Part shown: one piece after another, positions 21,947 to 32,663 of the stretch
How positions within the stretch are numbered: the stretch's first letter is position 1
Layout: each line of letters opens with the position of its first letter
From: Acanthamoeba sp. SK_2022b
Lineage: Eukaryota > Discosea > Longamoebia > Acanthamoebidae
DNA: 64,000 nucleotides
Assembly: GCA_027943245.1 (NCBI GenBank)
Contig: JANDJZ010001750.1
Location: 62,001 to 126,000 of the forward strand
Direction of reading: 5' to 3'
Notes under the pieces: generated by a model
Told to the model about the DNA's origin: nothing
What the model saw: only the letters and a program-made list of their open reading frames with translations
The model's database searches: none
Program-made: the position numbers and the translations under genes

Positions 21947-22185
21947 TGGCCGGGCTGCTGCAGGTGCGCGATGCGCTGGCGCTGCTTGGCAGCGCCCAGG
22001 CGCAGCAGCTCAGCCAATCGCTGGCGACGCCGCTGCCGTTGGTGCAGGCGATGCTGGACCGTTTGGCGGCGATGGGAAAAGTAGAGCGTATCGAACAGGA
22101 TGACGGCGCCTGTCTGAGCGGCAGTTGCAAAGGCTGCCCGCAGGGCCAGGGGTGCAGCACGGTTTTCTACCGGCTGAAGGCCTGA
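21946..22185 (+). CDS. feoC: FeoC, Fe-S-dependent regulator or stabiliser of FeoB
   Basis: The 79-residue winged-helix protein starts MAGLLQVRDALALLG. The C-terminal loop carries four cysteines in CLSGSCKGCPQGQGC, the FeoC pattern that can bind an iron-sulfur cluster. In related enterics FeoC protects FeoB from FtsH proteolysis. Translation is coupled to feoB by a one-base overlap. Confidence 0.93.
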   Translation: MAGLLQVRDALALLGSAQAQQLSQSLATPLPLVQAMLDRLAAMGKVERIEQDDGACLSGSCKGCPQGQGCSTVFYRLKA

Positions 22186-22191
22186 CGATCA

Positions 22192-22214
22192 GGGGCGCCG
22201 CAGCGGCGCCCCTT
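22192..22214. terminator. Hairpin at the end of feoABC
   Basis: GGGGCGCCG and CGGCGCCCC pair perfectly across a 3-base loop, seven bases beyond feoC and just before the convergent small gene at 22227. No T-run follows on the plus strand. Confidence 0.65.
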
Positions 22215-22226
22215 GCCGTTGAAGGC

Positions 22227-22511
22227 TTATTGCTTGTCTTTGTAAACTTCAGCGATGGCGCTGAATTTACCGTGCTCGCGGCCTGCCAGGATCACGTAGT
22301 ATTGACCGCCCTTTTCGTCCGCCAGTTTGGACAGCTCATCCTTGGCATCCATCGGCGAGGTGGTCTGCGCCGTGGTGGTCACGGTGCCGATCTTCTCGTA
22401 TTTACCCGGGTTCTTATCCAGATCTTCCTTGGTCAGCAGGGTTGCCGCCATGGAGCCGAAAGACACCGAACCCAGCACTGCCGCTGCAATAATCATCTTC
22501 AATGATTTCAT
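22227..22511 (-). CDS. BhsA/McbA-type small secreted protein (DUF1471/YhcN family)
   Basis: The 94-residue protein has a signal peptide (MKSLKMIIAAAVLGS, probable cleavage after SMA at about residue 22) and a mature domain of about 72 residues containing GTVTTT and DEKGGQYYVILAG, the DUF1471 pattern. Family members (BhsA, McbA, YhcN, YdgH) are periplasmic or outer-membrane stress and biofilm proteins. A GAGAGG ribosome site precedes the ATG. The exact paralogue cannot be named from sequence alone. Confidence 0.88.
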   Translation of the reverse strand: MKSLKMIIAAAVLGSVSFGSMAATLLTKEDLDKNPGKYEKIGTVTTTAQTTSPMDAKDELSKLADEKGGQYYVILAGREHGKFSAIAEVYKDKQ

Positions 22512-22647
22512 GACACTAACCTCTCAATGGATAATTTATCTGTTATGAAAGCCGTCAAGAATCCATGCGTAGTACAGCAGGCTGCCGCGACATCCTCAGG
22601 CCTCGTTGCTTTCCCTGACGGGGCCTGTTTCCCAGAGACGAAACGCC

Positions 22648-22682
22648 AAAATGAAAAGCGCCGCACGCGGTCTTTTCATTTT
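22648..22682 (-). terminator. Long hairpin downstream of bioH, probable terminator
   Basis: The outer arms AAAATGAAAAG and CTTTTCATTTT are exact reverse complements (11 bp), with a further CCGC/GCGG pair inside. Both sides end in A/T tracts, so in RNA from the minus strand the stem ends in U-rich sequence. It lies 100 bases past the bioH stop and upstream of the BhsA-like gene. Confidence 0.7.
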
Positions 22683-22781
22683 GCAGCCAACGCATTGACT
22701 CACTAAGTATCGAACAGCTTTGTCTTTTATCCACCCGGCAGCGTTTTTTTTCGCGCCCTATCGTGCGTTTTACCGCCGCAT

Positions 22782-23552
22782 TCAATGTGCTGCAATAAAC
22801 GCTTCGATCATCGTCACAAATTCGTCGGGATGAGAGATAAACGGCGCATGGGCGGCTTTGGCCACGACCTGCGACGTAGAATTCGGCCAGGCCGCGTCGA
22901 GCAGCTCGGCGACCTTGCGCGGCACCAGCCCGTCCAGATAGCCGTAAATCCGCAGCAGCGGCAGCTCGAGCGCGGCCAACGGCGCACGCAGATCGGCGGT
23001 GCGCAGGATCTCCAGCCCGCCGTTCAACACTTCGACGCTCGGCGTCGGCTGGTTGAGTACTACCGCTTTCAGCTGGCGCGCATCCTGACGCGCGCTCTCG
23101 GTGCCCAGCGTCTGCAACGCCAGAAAACGCTCGACGGTGCGCTGGAAATCCAGGCTCAGCTGGTGCTGAAAACCGCTCAGCACGTCCGGGCGGATCCCCG
23201 GCCACTCATCGCGGGCGGCAAAGCAAGGCGAAGAGGCCAAGGTGATCAAGCCCTTGAGCCGCTCAGGTTGCATCAACGCCGCCTGGCTGGCCACCAGCCC
23301 ACCGAGCGACCAGCCCAGCCACCAGGCCTGCGACGGGGCGGCCGCCAGCACGATTTCCGTCATCTGCTCCAGCGACAGGGCGCCGAACCCCTGGCTGCGG
23401 CCGTACCCCGGCAGATCGACCAGGTGCAGGCGAAAATGCGGCGCCAGTCGCGCCTGAATGCAACTCCACACTTCGGCGTTCAATCCCCAACCGTGCAGCA
23501 GCACAAGATCGCGTTCGCCTTCACCTATTGTTTGCCAGTACAGCGCTGTCAT
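22782..23552 (-). CDS. bioH: Pimeloyl-ACP methyl ester carboxylesterase BioH
   Basis: The 256-residue alpha/beta hydrolase releases the methyl group from pimeloyl-ACP methyl ester, closing the BioC-BioH route to the biotin pimeloyl chain. The nucleophile is S82 in GWSLGG, with LLHGWG oxyanion region at residues 18-23, an aspartate in YGYLDGLVP near 205 and the histidine in KAAHAPF near 235. It is divergent from gntX as in E. coli. Confidence 0.95.
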   Translation of the reverse strand: MTALYWQTIGEGERDLVLLHGWGLNAEVWSCIQARLAPHFRLHLVDLPGYGRSQGFGALSLEQMTEIVLAAAPSQAWWLGWSLGGLVASQAALMQPERLKGLITLASSPCFAARDEWPGIRPDVLSGFQHQLSLDFQRTVERFLALQTLGTESARQDARQLKAVVLNQPTPSVEVLNGGLEILRTADLRAPLAALELPLLRIYGYLDGLVPRKVAELLDAAWPNSTSQVVAKAAHAPFISHPDEFVTMIEAFIAAH

Positions 23553-23592
23553 TGGTTATTGTCCTTTCATGCTTATCCGTCTCGGAGGCTCT

Positions 23593-24276
23593 ATGCTATC
23601 AATCCGCAGCCGCTGTTGGCTATGCCGACAGCCGTTGAGCCTGATGCGTCATGGCATCTGCAGCTGCTGCCTGCGCCATCTGCCGGCCAGCCCCCCGTGT
23701 TGCCCGCGCTGCGGGTTGCCCGCCGGGGGGACGCAAACGCCCTGCGGCCGCTGCCTGCAACGGCCGCCGCCCTGGCAACGGCTGGTGTTCGTCGGCGACT
23801 ACGTTGCGCCCCTCAGCCAACTGGTAAAGAGGTTCAAGTTTCACCGCGCGCCCGAGCTGGCACCGGCGTTGGCGCGCCTGATGCTGTTGCGCTGGCAGCA
23901 GGCGCGCAGAGAGCAGTATCTGAACAGACCCGACCTGATTTTAGCGGTACCCTTGCATGCATCACGCTGCTGGCGCCGCGGCTATAATCAGAGCGATCTG
24001 CTGGCCCGGCCGCTGGCGCGCTGGCTGGGCTGCCCCTATCGGCCCGCCGCCTTGCGCCGGGTACGCAAGACCGCCCTGCAACAGCGGCTGAGCGCCGGAG
24101 CGCGCAGGCGCAATCTGCAGCGCGCGTTCGTCTGCACCGTCTCGGTCGCCGGCCGGCATATCGCCCTGGTGGATGACGTGGTGACCACCGGCAGTACCGT
24201 CGCGGAGATCGCGGCGCTGCTGCGGCGGCAAGGCGCCGCCTCGGTGCAGATCTGGTGCGTTTGCCGCACGTTGTAG
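23593..24276 (+). CDS. gntX: ComF-family phosphoribosyltransferase-like protein GntX
   Basis: The 227-residue protein has an N-terminal cysteine-rich zinc-ribbon-like region (CWLC, CSCC, CPRCGLP, CGRC in the first 55 residues) and a C-terminal phosphoribosyltransferase fold with the PRPP motif VDDVVTTGST near residue 195. ComF homologues act in DNA uptake in competent bacteria, and E. coli GntX is tied to growth on DNA. The ATG at 23593 has GGAGG upstream and matches the family start. Confidence 0.92.
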   Translation: MLSIRSRCWLCRQPLSLMRHGICSCCLRHLPASPPCCPRCGLPAGGTQTPCGRCLQRPPPWQRLVFVGDYVAPLSQLVKRFKFHRAPELAPALARLMLLRWQQARREQYLNRPDLILAVPLHASRCWRRGYNQSDLLARPLARWLGCPYRPAALRRVRKTALQQRLSAGARRRNLQRAFVCTVSVAGRHIALVDDVVTTGSTVAEIAALLRRQGAASVQIWCVCRTL

Positions 24277-24334
24277 TGCCACGGCAATGGGCGTATTATA
24301 ACCGACTATAGAAGTCAACTATTGAGCTAATGCT

Positions 24335-24910
24335 ATGATCCGTATAACAGATGCTGCACAGGAACACTTTGCCAAACTGCTGGCAAATCAAGAAGAAGGC
24401 ACCCAAATCCGCGTATTCGTGATCAACCCGGGCACGCCGACGGCCGAATGCGGTGTCTCTTATTGCCCGCCGGATGCGGTAGAAGCGACGGATACCGAAC
24501 TGAAGTTCGACAAACTGTCCGCCTATGTCGATGAGCTGAGCGCGCCGTATCTGGAAGACGCCGAAATCGACTTCGTGACCGACCAGCTGGGTTCTCAGCT
24601 GACGCTGAAGGCGCCGAACGCCAAAATGCGCAAGGTCGATGACAACGCGCCGCTGATGGAGCGCGTGGAATACGTGCTGCAGTCGCAGATCAACCCACAG
24701 CTGGCGGGCCACGGCGGTCGCGTGACGCTGATGGAGATCACCGACGACAACATGGCGATCCTGCAGTTCGGCGGCGGTTGCAACGGCTGTTCGATGGTCG
24801 ACGTCACGCTGAAAGAAGGCATCGAGAAAGAGCTGCTGCAGAAGTTCCCGGAGCTGAAAGGCGTGCGTGATCTGACCGAACACCAGCGCGGCGAGCACTC
24901 TTACTACTGA
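24335..24910 (+). CDS. nfuA: Fe-S biogenesis protein NfuA
   Basis: The 191-residue protein has an N-terminal degenerate A-type domain (residues 1-100) and a C-terminal Nfu domain with the cluster-binding pair C-N-G-C (about C149 and C152). NfuA carries 4Fe-4S clusters to targets under oxidative stress or iron starvation. It fits the iron theme of the region (feo, ryhB). A clear terminator follows. Confidence 0.97.
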   Translation: MIRITDAAQEHFAKLLANQEEGTQIRVFVINPGTPTAECGVSYCPPDAVEATDTELKFDKLSAYVDELSAPYLEDAEIDFVTDQLGSQLTLKAPNAKMRKVDDNAPLMERVEYVLQSQINPQLAGHGGRVTLMEITDDNMAILQFGGGCNGCSMVDVTLKEGIEKELLQKFPELKGVRDLTEHQRGEHSYY

Positions 24911-24940
24911 TACCCGGCGCTCACGCCACGGTAGATAACG

Positions 24941-24981
24941 CAATGCCGGAAGGGGGAACCCGTTCCGGCATTGTCGTTTTT
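24941..24981 (+). terminator. Terminator between convergent nfuA and malQ
   Basis: CAATGCCGGAA pairs with TTCCGGCATTG (11 bp), followed by TCGTTTTT. The T-run overlaps the end of malQ. Confidence 0.9.
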
Positions 24982-27070
24982 AGCCCACCGACACCTTGCG
25001 CCGCCGTTTGTCCAAATCCTTCAGCAGCCGGTTTATCCGCGGATCGGCGAACATCTCCTCCAGCGTTTGGGTCAGCTTGCGCCGCCAGTTAGGGTACTGG
25101 TCACTGGTGCCGGGAATATTAACCGGATCGGCCATGTCCAGCCAGTCTTCCGGCTGCAGGCCGAGCAGGGCGCTGGCGCTGTCGGCGACATAACGCTGCA
25201 GGCCGCGGTTAAGCAGCGGGCTCATGCCGAGCAGCGCCGCCCTCTTGCCCACCTTCTGCGGCACGCAGCCATAGCGATGCAACCCGTCCAGCAGCCCTTG
25301 CTTGGCGCGTTCCCGATCGGCGAACAGCTCCCGCAGGATCTCCGCGTCCGGATAGAGCCCCAGTCGGTTGCCCAGCGTCAGATCACCGCTTTGCCAATAG
25401 CCGCGCAACGTCGGCAGATCGTGGGTGGTGATGGTCGCCATCGCCTGCACCGGATAGGCCTGCGGCGCGCGGAAATGGTGTTCACCGTCGCTTTCGAAAT
25501 ACAGCACCTTGTAGGAATAGACGCCGCTGTCGCGCAGCTTGCCGACGATCTCTACCGGCACGGTGCCGAGATCCTCGCCGATCACCATGCAACGGTGGCG
25601 CTGGCTTTCCAGCGCCAGCACCGCCAGCAGATCGTCCACCGGGTATTTGACGTAGGCGCCGCGATCGGCGGTTTCGCCATAAGGGATCCACCACAGCCGC
25701 AGCAGCGCCATGACGTGATCGATACGCAGCGCGCCGCAGCTGGTCATGTTGGCGCGCAAAAGATCGATGAACGGCTGATAACCGCGCGCCGCCATCACGT
25801 GCGGATCCATCGGCGGCAGGCCCCAGTTTTGCCCCAGCGGCCCCAGGATGTCCGGCGGTGCGCCAACCGACGCTTTCAGGCAGTACAGCTCGCGGTCGCA
25901 CCAGGTTTCCGCCCCGCCTTCCGCCACCCCGACCGCCAGATCGCGATACAGACCAATCGGCATCTGCTGCTGCCGGCTCTGCTCAAAACACTGCGCAAAC
26001 TGCGTGGCCGCCAGCCATTGCAGCCACAGGTAAAAGCGGACCGCGTCCTGATGTTCGTCGCAGAACTGCCGCACCGCTTCGCTCTGCCCCCACCGATAGC
26101 CCTCGGGCCAGGCCGGCCATCCCCACTGGCTGGCGTCTTTGGCCGCCAGATGGGCATGCAGCGCGTCGAACGCCGCCTGCTGATACAGGCTGTCGCCGCC
26201 CTCAGTCACGAACCGTTCGAACGCCTGACGCTGCGCGTCGTTCGGCTTGCGCGCCTGAAACAGTGGGAACGTCAGCTTCAGCGCCGCCAGCTTCAGCTGC
26301 ATCACGGCGGTGTAATCCACCCACTCCGCGGCGCGCGCCTTGGCCAGCTGCTTCTGCGTCGCCGGCTTCTGCCACCAGCGCTGCGCCGCGTCGCTGCGCT
26401 GGAAATCCTCCACCGCGTTGACGTCGATATACGCCAGATTCAGCCAGCGGCGCGACGAGGGGCTGTAAGGGCTGGCGCTCTCCGGGTTGGCCGGATACAG
26501 CGCATGGATCGGATTGAGACCGACGAAGGCACCGCCGCGCTCCCCCACCTGCTCCACCATCAGACGCAGATCGCCGAAATCGCCGATGCCCCAGTTGCGA
26601 TCGGAACGCAGCGTATACAGCTGAACGCAGGCGCCCCACAGTTTCTTGCCGGTCAGCAAGGCGTCCGGCTCGAAGCAGCGCCTCGGCGCGACGATCACTC
26701 GGCATGGCCACTGCCGTGCGCCCTGGCTCAGCGTCAATTGGTGATACCCCGCCGGCAGGTCGCCGGGCAGCGTCAGGGTCTTGCGCGCGCCGACGCGCCC
26801 CTGCAGGCATTCGCCGTCTTCACGCTGCAGCACCCACAGGTAGTCGCCTTCGCCCGCCGGGGTCAGCGCCAGCGGCGCGCCCTGATAGAACACCTTAACC
26901 GCCGGCAACGGCGATGCCGCCCCTTCCTGCGCGGCATCGGCCCGATTCATGGCCGCCAGCAGCTTGCGCTTGGTCTCCGGCTCAATCGCCTGCCGCTTGC
27001 CGTGGGCATTGATGAAATCGGCAGCGATCCCCGCCTGCGCTGCCGCCTGATCGATACGCTTACGATCCAT
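24980..27070 (-). CDS. malQ: 4-alpha-glucanotransferase (amylomaltase)
   Basis: The 696-residue GH77 enzyme transfers glucan segments between maltodextrins, releasing glucose and longer chains that MalP can attack. The catalytic aspartate lies in ALRIDHVMALLR, the acid/base glutamate in IGEDLGTVP and the third acid in TTHDLPTLRG. An N-terminal extension of about 130 residues is typical of enterobacterial MalQ. It is the second gene of malPQ, starting nine bases after malP. Confidence 0.97.
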   Translation of the reverse strand: MDRKRIDQAAAQAGIAADFINAHGKRQAIEPETKRKLLAAMNRADAAQEGAASPLPAVKVFYQGAPLALTPAGEGDYLWVLQREDGECLQGRVGARKTLTLPGDLPAGYHQLTLSQGARQWPCRVIVAPRRCFEPDALLTGKKLWGACVQLYTLRSDRNWGIGDFGDLRLMVEQVGERGGAFVGLNPIHALYPANPESASPYSPSSRRWLNLAYIDVNAVEDFQRSDAAQRWWQKPATQKQLAKARAAEWVDYTAVMQLKLAALKLTFPLFQARKPNDAQRQAFERFVTEGGDSLYQQAAFDALHAHLAAKDASQWGWPAWPEGYRWGQSEAVRQFCDEHQDAVRFYLWLQWLAATQFAQCFEQSRQQQMPIGLYRDLAVGVAEGGAETWCDRELYCLKASVGAPPDILGPLGQNWGLPPMDPHVMAARGYQPFIDLLRANMTSCGALRIDHVMALLRLWWIPYGETADRGAYVKYPVDDLLAVLALESQRHRCMVIGEDLGTVPVEIVGKLRDSGVYSYKVLYFESDGEHHFRAPQAYPVQAMATITTHDLPTLRGYWQSGDLTLGNRLGLYPDAEILRELFADRERAKQGLLDGLHRYGCVPQKVGKRAALLGMSPLLNRGLQRYVADSASALLGLQPEDWLDMADPVNIPGTSDQYPNWRRKLTQTLEEMFADPRINRLLKDLDKRRRKVSVG

Positions 27071-27079
27071 TCGCTCTCC

Positions 27080-29485
27080 TTAACGTTTGGCTTGCCAGAT
27101 GCGCTGCTGGTAATCGCGAATCGAGCGATCCGAGCTGAACATGCCGACGCGCGCAGTGTTAAGGATAGTCCGCCGCGTCCATTCGTCCCGGTCGCGGTAC
27201 AGTTCGTCGACCCGGTGCTGCGTCTGGCAGTACGAGGCGAAGTCCGCCAGCACCAGATAGGGATCGCCGCCTTCCAGCAGGCTGTGCAGCATCATGTCGA
27301 ACGCGTGCTTGTCGCCGTGGCTGAACGCGCCGCTCGCCAGCTCGTCCAAAATCGCCTTCAGGTGCTTGTCTTTCTTGCGGTAGCTGAGCGGATCGTAGCC
27401 CTTCGCCAGTATCGCCTTCACCTGCTCCACGGTATTGCCGAAGATAAAGATATTGTCTTCGCCCACCTGCTCGGCGATTTCGACGTTGGCGCCGTCCAGC
27501 GTGCCGACCGTCAGCGCGCCGTTCAGCGCCAGCTTCATGTTGCCGGTACCGGAGGCCTCTTTACCGGCGGTGGAGATCTGCTCGGAGATATCCGCCGCCG
27601 GGATCATCAGTTCGGCCACCGACACGCGGTAGTCGGGAATGAACGCCACTTTCAGGCGATCTTTCACCAACGGATCGTTATTGATCTTCTCGGCCGCCTG
27701 GTTGATCGCGTAAATGATGTTTTTCGCCAGGTAGTAGCCCGGCGCCGCCTTGGCGCCGAACAGGAAGACGCGCGGTACGATGTCCAGATTCGGGTTGTCG
27801 CGCAGCTGGCGATACAGCGACAGGATGTGCAGCAGGTTCAGGTGCTGGCGTTTGTACTCGTGCAGACGCTTGATCTGCACGTCGAAAATCGCGTCCGGAT
27901 CGAGCGTCAACCCCATCACGCCGTGCACGTAATGGGCCAGCGCCACCTTGTTGTCGCGTTTGATCTGCTGATAACGCTGGCGGAACGCTGCGTCGTCGGC
28001 GAATTTTTCCAGCCCGCGCAACGCGTCGAGATCGTTCGCCCATTCCACCTTCAGCGTCTCGTCGATCAGGCCCGACAGCGCCGGGTTGCACTGTTTCAGC
28101 CAGCGACGCGGCGTGATGCCGTTGGTGACGTTATGGAATTTGTTCGGCCACAGCTGGTGATATTCCGGGAACAGATCCTTCACCACCAGATCCGAGTGCA
28201 GCTGAGCCACGCCGTTGACCGCAAAGCCGCTGACCACGCACAGGTTGGCCATGCGCACCTGCTTGTTGTGATGCACCGCCAGTTTGGCCCACACCGCCTC
28301 GTCGCCCGGCCAGTGCTTATCCACCTGCTTTTTGAACCTGGCGTTGATCTGTTTGATGATGGAGAAATGGCGCGGCAGCAGGCTGCGCACCAGTTTTTCA
28401 TCCCAGCACTCCAGCGCTTCCGGCATCAGGGTGTGGTTGGTATAGGCGAAGGTGTTGCTGGTGATCGCCCAGGCCGCCTCCCACTCCAGCTGGTGTTCGT
28501 CCAGCAGAATACGCAGCATTTCCGGAATGGCGATGGTCGGGTGGGTGTCGTTCAGCTGGATCACTTCGTACTTCGGCAGCTCTTCAATCTTGCGGCCGGC
28601 CTGATGGTGCTTGCGCAAAATGTCCGCCACCGAGCAGGCGCACTGGAAATACTGCTGCATCAGGCGTAGGCGCTTGCCGGCCTGATGGTTGTCGTTCGGG
28701 TAGAGCACCTTGGTCAGCTTGTCGGCTTCTACGCCCTGCTTCTCCGCCTGCAGGAATTTGCCGTCGTTGAAATCGCTCAGGTTGAACGGATGCTGATGGG
28801 TCGCCTGCCACAGGCGCAGCGGCTGCGCCACGCCGTTGCGATACCCCAGCACCGGCAGATCCCAGGCTTCGCCGCGCAGGGTGAAGGCCGGGCGCCACAG
28901 TTCGCGGCCGTCGGCCTGCTTTTCCAACTTGCCGCCGATGCCTACATCCACCGCCAGCGCGGCGTTGTGGCGGAACCACGGGTAGCTCTCGCGCTGCCAG
29001 TTATCCGGCGCCTCTTGCTGCTGCCCGCCCTGGAACGACTGGCGGAACAGCCCGTACTGGTAGTTCAGCCCATAGCCGGTGGCCGGTTGCTCCACCGTCG
29101 CCATCGAGTCGAGGAAACAGGCCGCCAGGCGCCCCAGCCCGCCGTTGCCCAGCGCCGGATCGGTTTCCTGCTCCAGCAAATCCGCCAGCTTGACGTTCTG
29201 CTCCGCCAGCGCCTGCTCGACGGTATCGTACCAGCCCAGGTTGATCAGGTTGTTCGCCGTCAGCCGGCCGATCAGAAACTCCATCGAGATGTAGTTCACA
29301 TGGCGCAGCGGTTTGGCGCTTTTGCGCGGCGCCGGCTGCGCGGCCAACTGCTCGGCCAGCGCCGCACTGACGGCTTCCCACCATTGATGCTGCGTCATCT
29401 GCTGTGCGGAACTGAGGCCGAACCGTTGCCACTGGCGGGCAAGCGCCGCCAGAAAAGCATCCTTCTTGAGCGTAGGCTGTGACAT
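27080..29485 (-). CDS. malP: Maltodextrin phosphorylase
   Basis: The 801-residue GT35 phosphorylase releases glucose 1-phosphate from maltodextrins. The pyridoxal-phosphate lysine is in [16 protein letters not shown] near residue 645, and the glycine-rich [15 protein letters not shown] lies near residue 115. Position next to malQ and malT, under MalT boxes, separates it from the related glgP at 43411-45858. Confidence 0.97.
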   Translation of the reverse strand: MSQPTLKKDAFLAALARQWQRFGLSSAQQMTQHQWWEAVSAALAEQLAAQPAPRKSAKPLRHVNYISMEFLIGRLTANNLINLGWYDTVEQALAEQNVKLADLLEQETDPALGNGGLGRLAACFLDSMATVEQPATGYGLNYQYGLFRQSFQGGQQQEAPDNWQRESYPWFRHNAALAVDVGIGGKLEKQADGRELWRPAFTLRGEAWDLPVLGYRNGVAQPLRLWQATHQHPFNLSDFNDGKFLQAEKQGVEADKLTKVLYPNDNHQAGKRLRLMQQYFQCACSVADILRKHHQAGRKIEELPKYEVIQLNDTHPTIAIPEMLRILLDEHQLEWEAAWAITSNTFAYTNHTLMPEALECWDEKLVRSLLPRHFSIIKQINARFKKQVDKHWPGDEAVWAKLAVHHNKQVRMANLCVVSGFAVNGVAQLHSDLVVKDLFPEYHQLWPNKFHNVTNGITPRRWLKQCNPALSGLIDETLKVEWANDLDALRGLEKFADDAAFRQRYQQIKRDNKVALAHYVHGVMGLTLDPDAIFDVQIKRLHEYKRQHLNLLHILSLYRQLRDNPNLDIVPRVFLFGAKAAPGYYLAKNIIYAINQAAEKINNDPLVKDRLKVAFIPDYRVSVAELMIPAADISEQISTAGKEASGTGNMKLALNGALTVGTLDGANVEIAEQVGEDNIFIFGNTVEQVKAILAKGYDPLSYRKKDKHLKAILDELASGAFSHGDKHAFDMMLHSLLEGGDPYLVLADFASYCQTQHRVDELYRDRDEWTRRTILNTARVGMFSSDRSIRDYQQRIWQAKR

Positions 29486-29552
29486 AAGGAAAACTCTCTA
29501 TCCAGTAAGTGGGTCAAATTGCCGCTATCGTGCCGGTGAGAAAGCCTGACGG

Positions 29553-29586
29553 CATCATCCCGCCTGGGGATTAGCTGGGGAGGAGG
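29553..29586 (-). promoter_or_regulatory. Candidate MalT boxes for malPQ
   Basis: Positions 29577-29586 read GGGGAGGAGG, a full match to the MalT box GGGGA(T/G)GAGG. Positions 29567-29576 (GGGGATTAGC) and, on the other strand, 29553-29562 (CGGGATGATG) each match eight of ten. A cluster of boxes in both orientations some 70-90 bases before malP is expected for MalT activation. Which boxes are used is inference. Confidence 0.7.
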
Positions 29587-29605
29587 ATTGGGGCGTAGCT
29601 GGAAT

Positions 29606-29621
29606 TGTGATCTCAGGCACT
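29606..29621 (+). promoter_or_regulatory. Possible CRP site in malP-malT region
   Basis: TGTGA, six bases, then GCACT. The left half is perfect and the right half matches three of five. Confidence 0.4.
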
Positions 29622-29789
29622 TTTTGACTCCCTTGCAACGATGCAAAAAAGCCCGCCAACGCGTGCGGCGAGCACTGAGAACGTTAACCATGACGTTAGC
29701 ACAAGTATTCGCACTGCTGAAGTTTTGTCCATGGCCGGAAATGCGATCTGCAACCGCATCGCCGCGCGCCGGCGCCAAACGTAAAAAAG

Positions 29790-29805
29790 TGTGATCGATA
29801 GCAAC
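29790..29805 (+). promoter_or_regulatory. Possible CRP site of malT
   Basis: TGTGA, six bases, then GCAAC, about 155 bases before the malT ATG. The strong left half and weak right half resemble the known malT CRP site of E. coli. Confidence 0.4.
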
Positions 29806-29945
29806 TTAACTCCAAGCCGATGCGGAAGCTTGTTGCAATACGTTTAGGGTTGGCAGAAGTTAGGGGGAGCTATTAATTACGAACCATAAAATAATTAGCG
29901 CCACTCCAATCCCGGCGGGAACCGCGATTTATACCCTGGAATACT

Positions 29946-32660
29946 ATGCTGATCCCATCAAAACTGAGCCGCCCGGTACGGCTGCAAAATACCGTGATCC
30001 GCGATCGCCTGCTGGCCAAACTGGCCAGCGCGGGCAACTATCGCCTGACACTGGTCAATTGCCCGGCGGGATACGGGAAAACCACGCTGATCGCCCAATG
30101 GGCGGCCGGCAAGGCCGATCTGGGCTGGTATTCCCTGGATGAGAGCGACAACCAGCCGGAGCGCTTCGCCAGCTACCTGATCGCCGCGCTGCAGCAGGCC
30201 AGCGGCGGCCGCTGCGTCAAGAGCGAGGCACTGAGCCAGAAGCATCAGTACGCCAGCCTGTCGGCGCTGTTCGCCCAGCTGTTTATCGAGCTGGCCGACT
30301 GGCACCAGCCACTGTACCTGGTGATCGACGACTACCACCTGATCACCAACGACGCCATCCACGAAGCCATGCGCTTTTTCCTGCGCCATCAGCCGGAAAA
30401 CCTGACGCTGATCCTGCTCTCGCGCACCCTGCCGCCGCTCGGCATCGCCAATCTGCGGGTGCGCGATCAGCTGCTGGAAATGGGTACGCAGCAGCTGGCG
30501 TTTACCCATCAGGAAGCCAAACAGTTCTTCGACTGCCGCCTGGCGGCGCCGATGGAACAGCAGGACAGCAGCCGCCTGTGCGACGAAGTCGAAGGCTGGG
30601 CCACCGCGCTGCAGCTGATCGCGCTGTCGGCCCGTCAGTCCGCCTCGTCGGCCCAGCTGTCGGCCAAGCGCCTGGCGGGGTTGAACGCCAGTCACCTGTC
30701 CGACTACCTGGTGGACGAAGTGCTGGATCACGTCGATGCCGATGCGCGCGCCTTCCTGCTGCGCTGTTCAGTGCTGCGCTCGATGAACGACGCGCTGATC
30801 GTGCGGCTGACCGGCGAAGACAACGGCCAGCAGCGGCTGGAGGAGCTGGAGCGCCAGGGGCTGTTTATCCACCGCATGGACGACACCGGCGAATGGTTCA
30901 ACTTCCACCCGCTGTTCGCCTCTTTCCTGCGCCAGCGTTGCCAGTGGGAACTGGCGCTGGAGCTGCCGGGGTTGCACCGCGCCGCCGCCGAAGGCTGGCT
31001 GGCGCTGGGATATCCGGCAGAGGCCATTCACCATGCGCTGGCGGCCAGCGACGTCAGCATGCTGCGCGATATCCTGCTGCAACACGCCTGGTCGCTGTTC
31101 CACCACAGCGAACTGGCCTTGCTGGAAGAGTGCCTCAACGCGCTGCCCTATGAGCGCCTGATCCAGAACCCCAAGCTGGCGCTGCTGCAGGCCTGGCTGG
31201 CGCAGAGCCAGCACCGCTACGGCGAGGTCAACACCCTGCTGGAGCGCGCCGAGCGCACCATGCGCGAACAGAAAATCGAGATAGACCAAACGCTGCATGC
31301 CGAGTTCGACGCCCTGCGCGCACAGGTGGCGATCAACGCCGGCAAACCGGAAGAGGCCGAACGGCTGGCGACCGAAGCGTTGAAATTCCTGCCGCTGTCC
31401 AGCTATTACAGCCGCATCGTCGCCACCTCGGTGACCGGCGAAGTGCACCACTGCAAGGGCGAGCTGGCGCGCGCGCTGCCGATGATGCAGCAAACCGAGC
31501 AGATGGCGCGTCGCCATCAGGCCAACCATTACGCGCTCTGGGCGCTGCTGCAGCAGAGCGAAATCCTCATCGCCCAGGGCTTCCTGCAGGCCGCTTACGA
31601 AACCCAGGACAAGGCGTTCGAACTGATCCGCGAGCAGCACCTGGAACAGCTGCCGATGCACGAGTTCCTGCTGCGCATTCGCGCGCAGATCCTGTGGTCG
31701 TGGTCGCGGCTGGACGAGGCGGAAGACGCGGCGCGCACCGGGCTGAAAATTCTGGCCAACTACCAGCCGCAGCAACAGCTGCAGTGCATCGCCATGCTGG
31801 CCAAATGCTCGCTGGCGCGCGGCGATCTGGACAATGCCAATACTCACCTGCAGCGCTGCGAAACCCTGCTGCACGGCGCCCACTACCATCGCGACTGGCT
31901 GACCAACACCGACAAGTCGCGGGTGATCCACTGGCAGATGACCGGCGACACCGCCGCCGCCGCCCAGTGGCTGCGCCACACCGAAAAGCCCGGCATGGCG
32001 GATAACCACTTCACGCAGGGCCAGTGGCGCAACATCGCGCGGGTGCAGATTCTGCTCGGCCAGTATGACGAGGCCGGCGTGGTGCTGGATGAACTGAACG
32101 AGAACGCCCGCCGGCTGCGGCTGGTGAGCGATCTCAACCGCAACCTGCTGCTCAGCAACCAGCTGTACTGGCTGCAAGAGCGCAAGGGCGAAGCGCAGCA
32201 GGCGTTGATCGAAGCGCTGTCGCTGGCCAACCGCACCGGCTTTATCAGCCATTTCGTCATCGAGGGCGAAGCGATGGCGCAGCAGCTGCGCCAGCTGATC
32301 CAGCTCAACACGCTGCCGGAGCTGGAACAGCATCGCGCCCAGCGCATCCTGCGCGACATCAACCAGCATCATCGGCACAAGTTCGCGCATTTTGACGAGA
32401 ACTTCGTCGATAAGCTGCTGACCCACCCGCAGGTGCCGGAGCTGATCCGCACCAGCCCGCTCACCCAGCGCGAATGGCAGGTGCTGGGGCTGATCTATTC
32501 CGGCTACAGCAACGACCAGATCGCCGGCGAGCTGGACGTGGCGGCCACCACCATCAAGACGCACATCCGCAACCTGTACCAGAAGCTCGGCGTAGCCCAT
32601 CGCCAGGAAGCGGTGCAGCAGGCGCAGCAGCTGCTGAAGATGATGGGGTACGGCGCCTGA
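29946..32660 (+). CDS. malT: Maltose regulon activator MalT
   Basis: The 904-residue STAND/LuxR-type activator is switched on by ATP plus maltotriose. The P-loop is in [15 protein letters not shown] with K45. The NB-ARC-like module spans about residues 1-240, TPR-like repeats about 440-800, and the LuxR-type helix-turn-helix is at 835-895 ([29 protein letters not shown]). It is divergent from its target malPQ. Its stop is only three bases from the stop of the convergent ulaF. Confidence 0.97.
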   Translation: MLIPSKLSRPVRLQNTVIRDRLLAKLASAGNYRLTLVNCPAGYGKTTLIAQWAAGKADLGWYSLDESDNQPERFASYLIAALQQASGGRCVKSEALSQKHQYASLSALFAQLFIELADWHQPLYLVIDDYHLITNDAIHEAMRFFLRHQPENLTLILLSRTLPPLGIANLRVRDQLLEMGTQQLAFTHQEAKQFFDCRLAAPMEQQDSSRLCDEVEGWATALQLIALSARQSASSAQLSAKRLAGLNASHLSDYLVDEVLDHVDADARAFLLRCSVLRSMNDALIVRLTGEDNGQQRLEELERQGLFIHRMDDTGEWFNFHPLFASFLRQRCQWELALELPGLHRAAAEGWLALGYPAEAIHHALAASDVSMLRDILLQHAWSLFHHSELALLEECLNALPYERLIQNPKLALLQAWLAQSQHRYGEVNTLLERAERTMREQKIEIDQTLHAEFDALRAQVAINAGKPEEAERLATEALKFLPLSSYYSRIVATSVTGEVHHCKGELARALPMMQQTEQMARRHQANHYALWALLQQSEILIAQGFLQAAYETQDKAFELIREQHLEQLPMHEFLLRIRAQILWSWSRLDEAEDAARTGLKILANYQPQQQLQCIAMLAKCSLARGDLDNANTHLQRCETLLHGAHYHRDWLTNTDKSRVIHWQMTGDTAAAAQWLRHTEKPGMADNHFTQGQWRNIARVQILLGQYDEAGVVLDELNENARRLRLVSDLNRNLLLSNQLYWLQERKGEAQQALIEALSLANRTGFISHFVIEGEAMAQQLRQLIQLNTLPELEQHRAQRILRDINQHHRHKFAHFDENFVDKLLTHPQVPELIRTSPLTQREWQVLGLIYSGYSNDQIAGELDVAATTIKTHIRNLYQKLGVAHRQEAVQQAQQLLKMMGYGA

Positions 32661-32663
32661 GAG

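Larger units (their letters stand above)
29486..29945. other. Divergent malP-malT control region
   Basis: The 460-bp region has no convincing gene. It holds the malP promoter with candidate MalT boxes and the malT promoter with a CRP-like site. The short frames in it lack recognisable products. Confidence 0.7.

Noticed and set aside
24971..28669. Very long plus-strand open frame of 1,232 codons opposite malQ and malP
   Set aside because: It is a mirror of two well-identified minus-strand genes in high-GC DNA. Its translation is rich in Arg, Gln, His and Val without any known domain.
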